8,504 nucleotides of DNA from Melioribacter sp. Its GTDB lineage: Bacteria; Bacteroidota; Ignavibacteria; Ignavibacteriales; Melioribacteraceae. The stretch is from NCBI GenBank assembly GCA_016841125.1, contig JAENZU010000116.1:1-8504 (forward strand), read 5' to 3'. The translations under genes were made by a program, and so were the position numbers. The notes under the pieces were generated by a model. It was not told the DNA's origin. It ran no database searches and saw nothing but the letters and a program-made list of their open reading frames with translations. This document shows, piece by piece, positions 7,139-8,504 of this stretch (the stretch's first letter is position 1; each line of letters starts with the position of its first letter).

Positions 7139-7143
7139 GAGGA
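7139..7143 (+). promoter_or_regulatory. Ribosome binding site that fixes the start of the DNA glycosylase
   Basis: GAGGA lies 7 bases upstream of the ATG at 7151-7153. No comparable signal precedes the alternative upstream start at 7013, so this decides for the shorter protein. The site lies inside the 16-base gap between the two divergent genes if the kinase-like protein starts at 7134, or inside that gene if it starts at 7152. Confidence 0.65.
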
Positions 7144-7150
7144 ATCATCC

Positions 7151-7756
7151 ATGACTAATAAAATTGACGAAGGAATAAACCACTTAATAAAACATGACAA
7201 ATTATTGCGAACAATAATAAAAAAGAATTCTAAATGCAATTTACAACCAAAAAGGAACTACTTCAATGCACTTGTTCGAAGTATTGTAGGTCAGCAACTT
7301 TCGGTTAAAGCCGCCGCATCAATTTACAAAAGAATGCTGAATTATTTTGAAAATAAACCAACTGCCGGCAGCATAGCAGAATTATCGGAAGAAACTTTGC
7401 GCTCTTTCGGATTGTCCCGTGCAAAATCACAATATATTAAGCTGCTTTCCGAGGATGTCGTATCCGGTAAAATTAAATTGGGTGGTTACGGCAAAATGTC
7501 CAACGATGAAGTGGCAGCTGAATTAACTGAGATCAAAGGGATAGGTTTATGGTCTGCGCATATGTTTTTAATGTTCACTTTAGGAAGATTGGATATTTTA
7601 CCTATCGGCGATCTTGGCATTAGACGGGCTATTATGTTAAATTACAATCTTGAATTTTTACCTGATGGCGAGACGATCAAAAATATTGCAATTGCAAACA
7701 AGTGGAATCCTTACGAATCCATTGCATCATGGTATCTTTGGAAAACTTTAGAATAA
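7151..7756 (+). CDS. DNA-3-methyladenine glycosylase II family (AlkA-like HhH-GPD base-excision enzyme)
   Basis: A monofunctional DNA glycosylase of the HhH-GPD superfamily that should excise alkylated purines. The product has 201 residues from ATG 7151: the core domain only, without the N-terminal domain of E. coli AlkA, as is common for this short family. The block YFNALVRSIVGQQLSVKAA is at 37-55. The helix-hairpin-helix LTEIKGIGLWSAHMFLMF is at 125-142, followed by the Gly/Pro-Asp loop ILPIGDLGIRR with the candidate catalytic Asp153. The C-terminus NKWNPYESIASWYLWKTLE matches the usual ending of these enzymes. Trp133 and Tyr/Trp residues near the C-terminus fit an aromatic base pocket. The frame could extend upstream to 7013, but that part is antisense to the kinase-like gene and has no homology-like character. 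It is 20 bases before the sigma factor gene on the same strand. Confidence 0.92.
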   Translation: MTNKIDEGINHLIKHDKLLRTIIKKNSKCNLQPKRNYFNALVRSIVGQQLSVKAAASIYKRMLNYFENKPTAGSIAELSEETLRSFGLSRAKSQYIKLLSEDVVSGKIKLGGYGKMSNDEVAAELTEIKGIGLWSAHMFLMFTLGRLDILPIGDLGIRRAIMLNYNLEFLPDGETIKNIAIANKWNPYESIASWYLWKTLE

Positions 7757-7776
7757 ATTTTTGAATCTTTTAGCAT

Positions 7777-8364
7777 ATGAATACATCCAATATTATGAAC
7801 GAAGAAGAACTGATTAAATCGGCTCAAACCGGTGACCGTTCAGCGCTTGCTCAATTAGTGAAGACTTACGAACAGACTGTTTATAATTTTGCATTTAAGA
7901 TCTGCCGGAACAAAGAGAGAGCCGAACATACAATGCAGGAAACTTTCCTCAGTATGGTTAAATCAATATCTCAGTTCAGCGGAAAATCGAAACTATCAAC
8001 TTGGTTATATACCGTTGTTTCAAATCATTGTTTAATGCTTGCCCGTTCTTCGAAAAAACATATTGCCGCTTCATTGGATGACGAAGAAAATTATGTTAAC
8101 GAATCCGATGTTGCCGAGTGGAAAATTACCCCGGACAAAGTAACGGAGAACAATGAATTAAAAAAACTGCTGGATGAGGCAATACAAAAACTTCCTGCCG
8201 ATTATAGAATTGTTTTTCTGCTTCGTGATGTTGAAGGTTTATCAACGGAGGAAACAGGTAAAGTTATGGAATTGTCAGTTCCTGCTGTTAAATCTAGACT
8301 GCACAGAGCGAGAGCTTTTTTAAGAAATGAACTAAACGAGACATTTAAATATGAAAGAACATAA
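7777..8364 (+). CDS. ECF-type RNA polymerase sigma-70 factor
   Basis: An alternative sigma factor of 195 residues with the two-domain ECF layout. Region 2 spans about 22-92: ALAQLVKTYEQTVYNFAFKI, then QETFLSMVKS and STWLYTVVSNHCL for core binding and -10 recognition. The loop before QETF reads AEHTM where AED is common. A variable acidic linker covers about 98-130. Region 4 spans about 134-185: QKLPADYRIVFLLRDVEGLS, then a helix-turn-helix ending VPAVKSRLHRARAFLR for -35 recognition. A second Met at residue 7 (7795-7797) is a plausible alternative start; neither has a clear Shine-Dalgarno. The gene overlaps the following anti-sigma gene by 14 bases, the usual arrangement for an ECF pair. The stimulus is unknown. 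Confidence 0.95.
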   Translation: MNTSNIMNEEELIKSAQTGDRSALAQLVKTYEQTVYNFAFKICRNKERAEHTMQETFLSMVKSISQFSGKSKLSTWLYTVVSNHCLMLARSSKKHIAASLDDEENYVNESDVAEWKITPDKVTENNELKKLLDEAIQKLPADYRIVFLLRDVEGLSTEETGKVMELSVPAVKSRLHRARAFLRNELNETFKYERT

Positions 8365-8504
8365 AGTTACATGTAAAAAAGTGATGCATCACATTTGTGA
8401 TAATTTAGGCGAAGACCTGGATTCTCCCAAATGCATCGAAATAAAAGTGCATCTGGAATCCTGCGAAAACTGTAAAAACTATTTCGATTCCATTGATACT
8501 ACAA
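8351..8504 (+). CDS. Zinc-finger (zf-HC2/ZAS-type) anti-sigma factor, partial at the right edge
   Basis: The ATG at 8351 lies inside the last codons of the sigma factor in another frame; 51 codons are visible before the window ends. The N-terminal zinc-binding anti-sigma signature is present: Cys8, then after 25 residues His34-x3-Cys38-x2-Cys41 (HLESCENC). Such domains hold the partner ECF sigma factor inactive and release it on a signal. Additional Cys16 and Cys28, plus His4, His13 and His14, lie in the same small domain, so redox or metal sensing is possible but unproven. Whether a membrane segment and periplasmic part follow, or the protein is a short soluble one, cannot be seen from here. 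Confidence 0.88.
   Translation, partial: MKEHKVTCKKVMHHICDNLGEDLDSPKCIEIKVHLESCENCKNYFDSIDTT

Noticed and set aside
7013..7150. Upstream extension of the DNA glycosylase to an ATG at 7013
   Set aside because: It is fully antisense to the CNBD-coding start of the divergent gene, has no ribosome binding site, and the family normally starts near 7151, where a GAGGA sits at correct spacing.
7135..7239. Start of the kinase-like gene at 7239, giving a hydrophobic N-terminus
   Set aside because: It would run 89 bases into the glycosylase on the other strand. The hydrophobic stretch looks like an antisense translation and not a real membrane segment.

Overview
The window looks like a chromosomal stretch from a low-GC member of the Bacteroidota/Chlorobiota/Ignavibacteriota supergroup, with Ignavibacteria my best guess. 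The basis is the AT-rich composition, weak or absent Shine-Dalgarno sequences on several genes, a secreted M14 peptidase carrying a golvesin-like C-terminal module, and general protein style. This is inference; I ran no searches. I see no tRNA, rRNA, CRISPR array, insertion sequence or long repeat, and coding density is very high: the longest gap between genes is 73 bases.

Layout. Two gene clusters diverge from about position 7140. The left cluster (minus strand, read 7134 down to 1) is: a multidomain sensor/histidine-kinase-like protein (CNBD, long acidic linker, GAF, DHp-like helix, partial HATPase); miaA (tRNA dimethylallyltransferase); a soluble family-2 glycosyltransferase; prfA (release factor RF1); and a secreted M14 zinc carboxypeptidase that runs off the left edge. 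Most gaps are 2 to 9 bases, so this looks like one operon that mixes translation genes with envelope or secretion genes. The right cluster (plus strand, 7151 to 8504) is: an AlkA-type DNA-3-methyladenine glycosylase, an ECF sigma factor, and the start of a zf-HC2-type anti-sigma factor that overlaps the sigma gene by 14 bases and runs off the right edge.

Most notable point. The kinase-like gene stops at a TAA (5134-5136) just after the HATPase N-box. The remaining HATPase_c sequence (G1 box, F-box, G2 box, final strand) continues in exactly the same frame for another 70 codons, with a second in-frame TAA at 5074-5076, and ends at a TGA only 9 bases before miaA. The same protein has no phosphoacceptor histidine in its H-box-like helix, and its G2 box reads GLAL instead of GLGL. 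It is therefore either a decaying kinase gene, a naturally kinase-dead sensor/scaffold, a readthrough case, or a sequence with base errors. A second point is the very tight divergent junction, where the only good Shine-Dalgarno of the glycosylase lies at the kinase-like gene's start and no room remains for conventional intergenic promoters.
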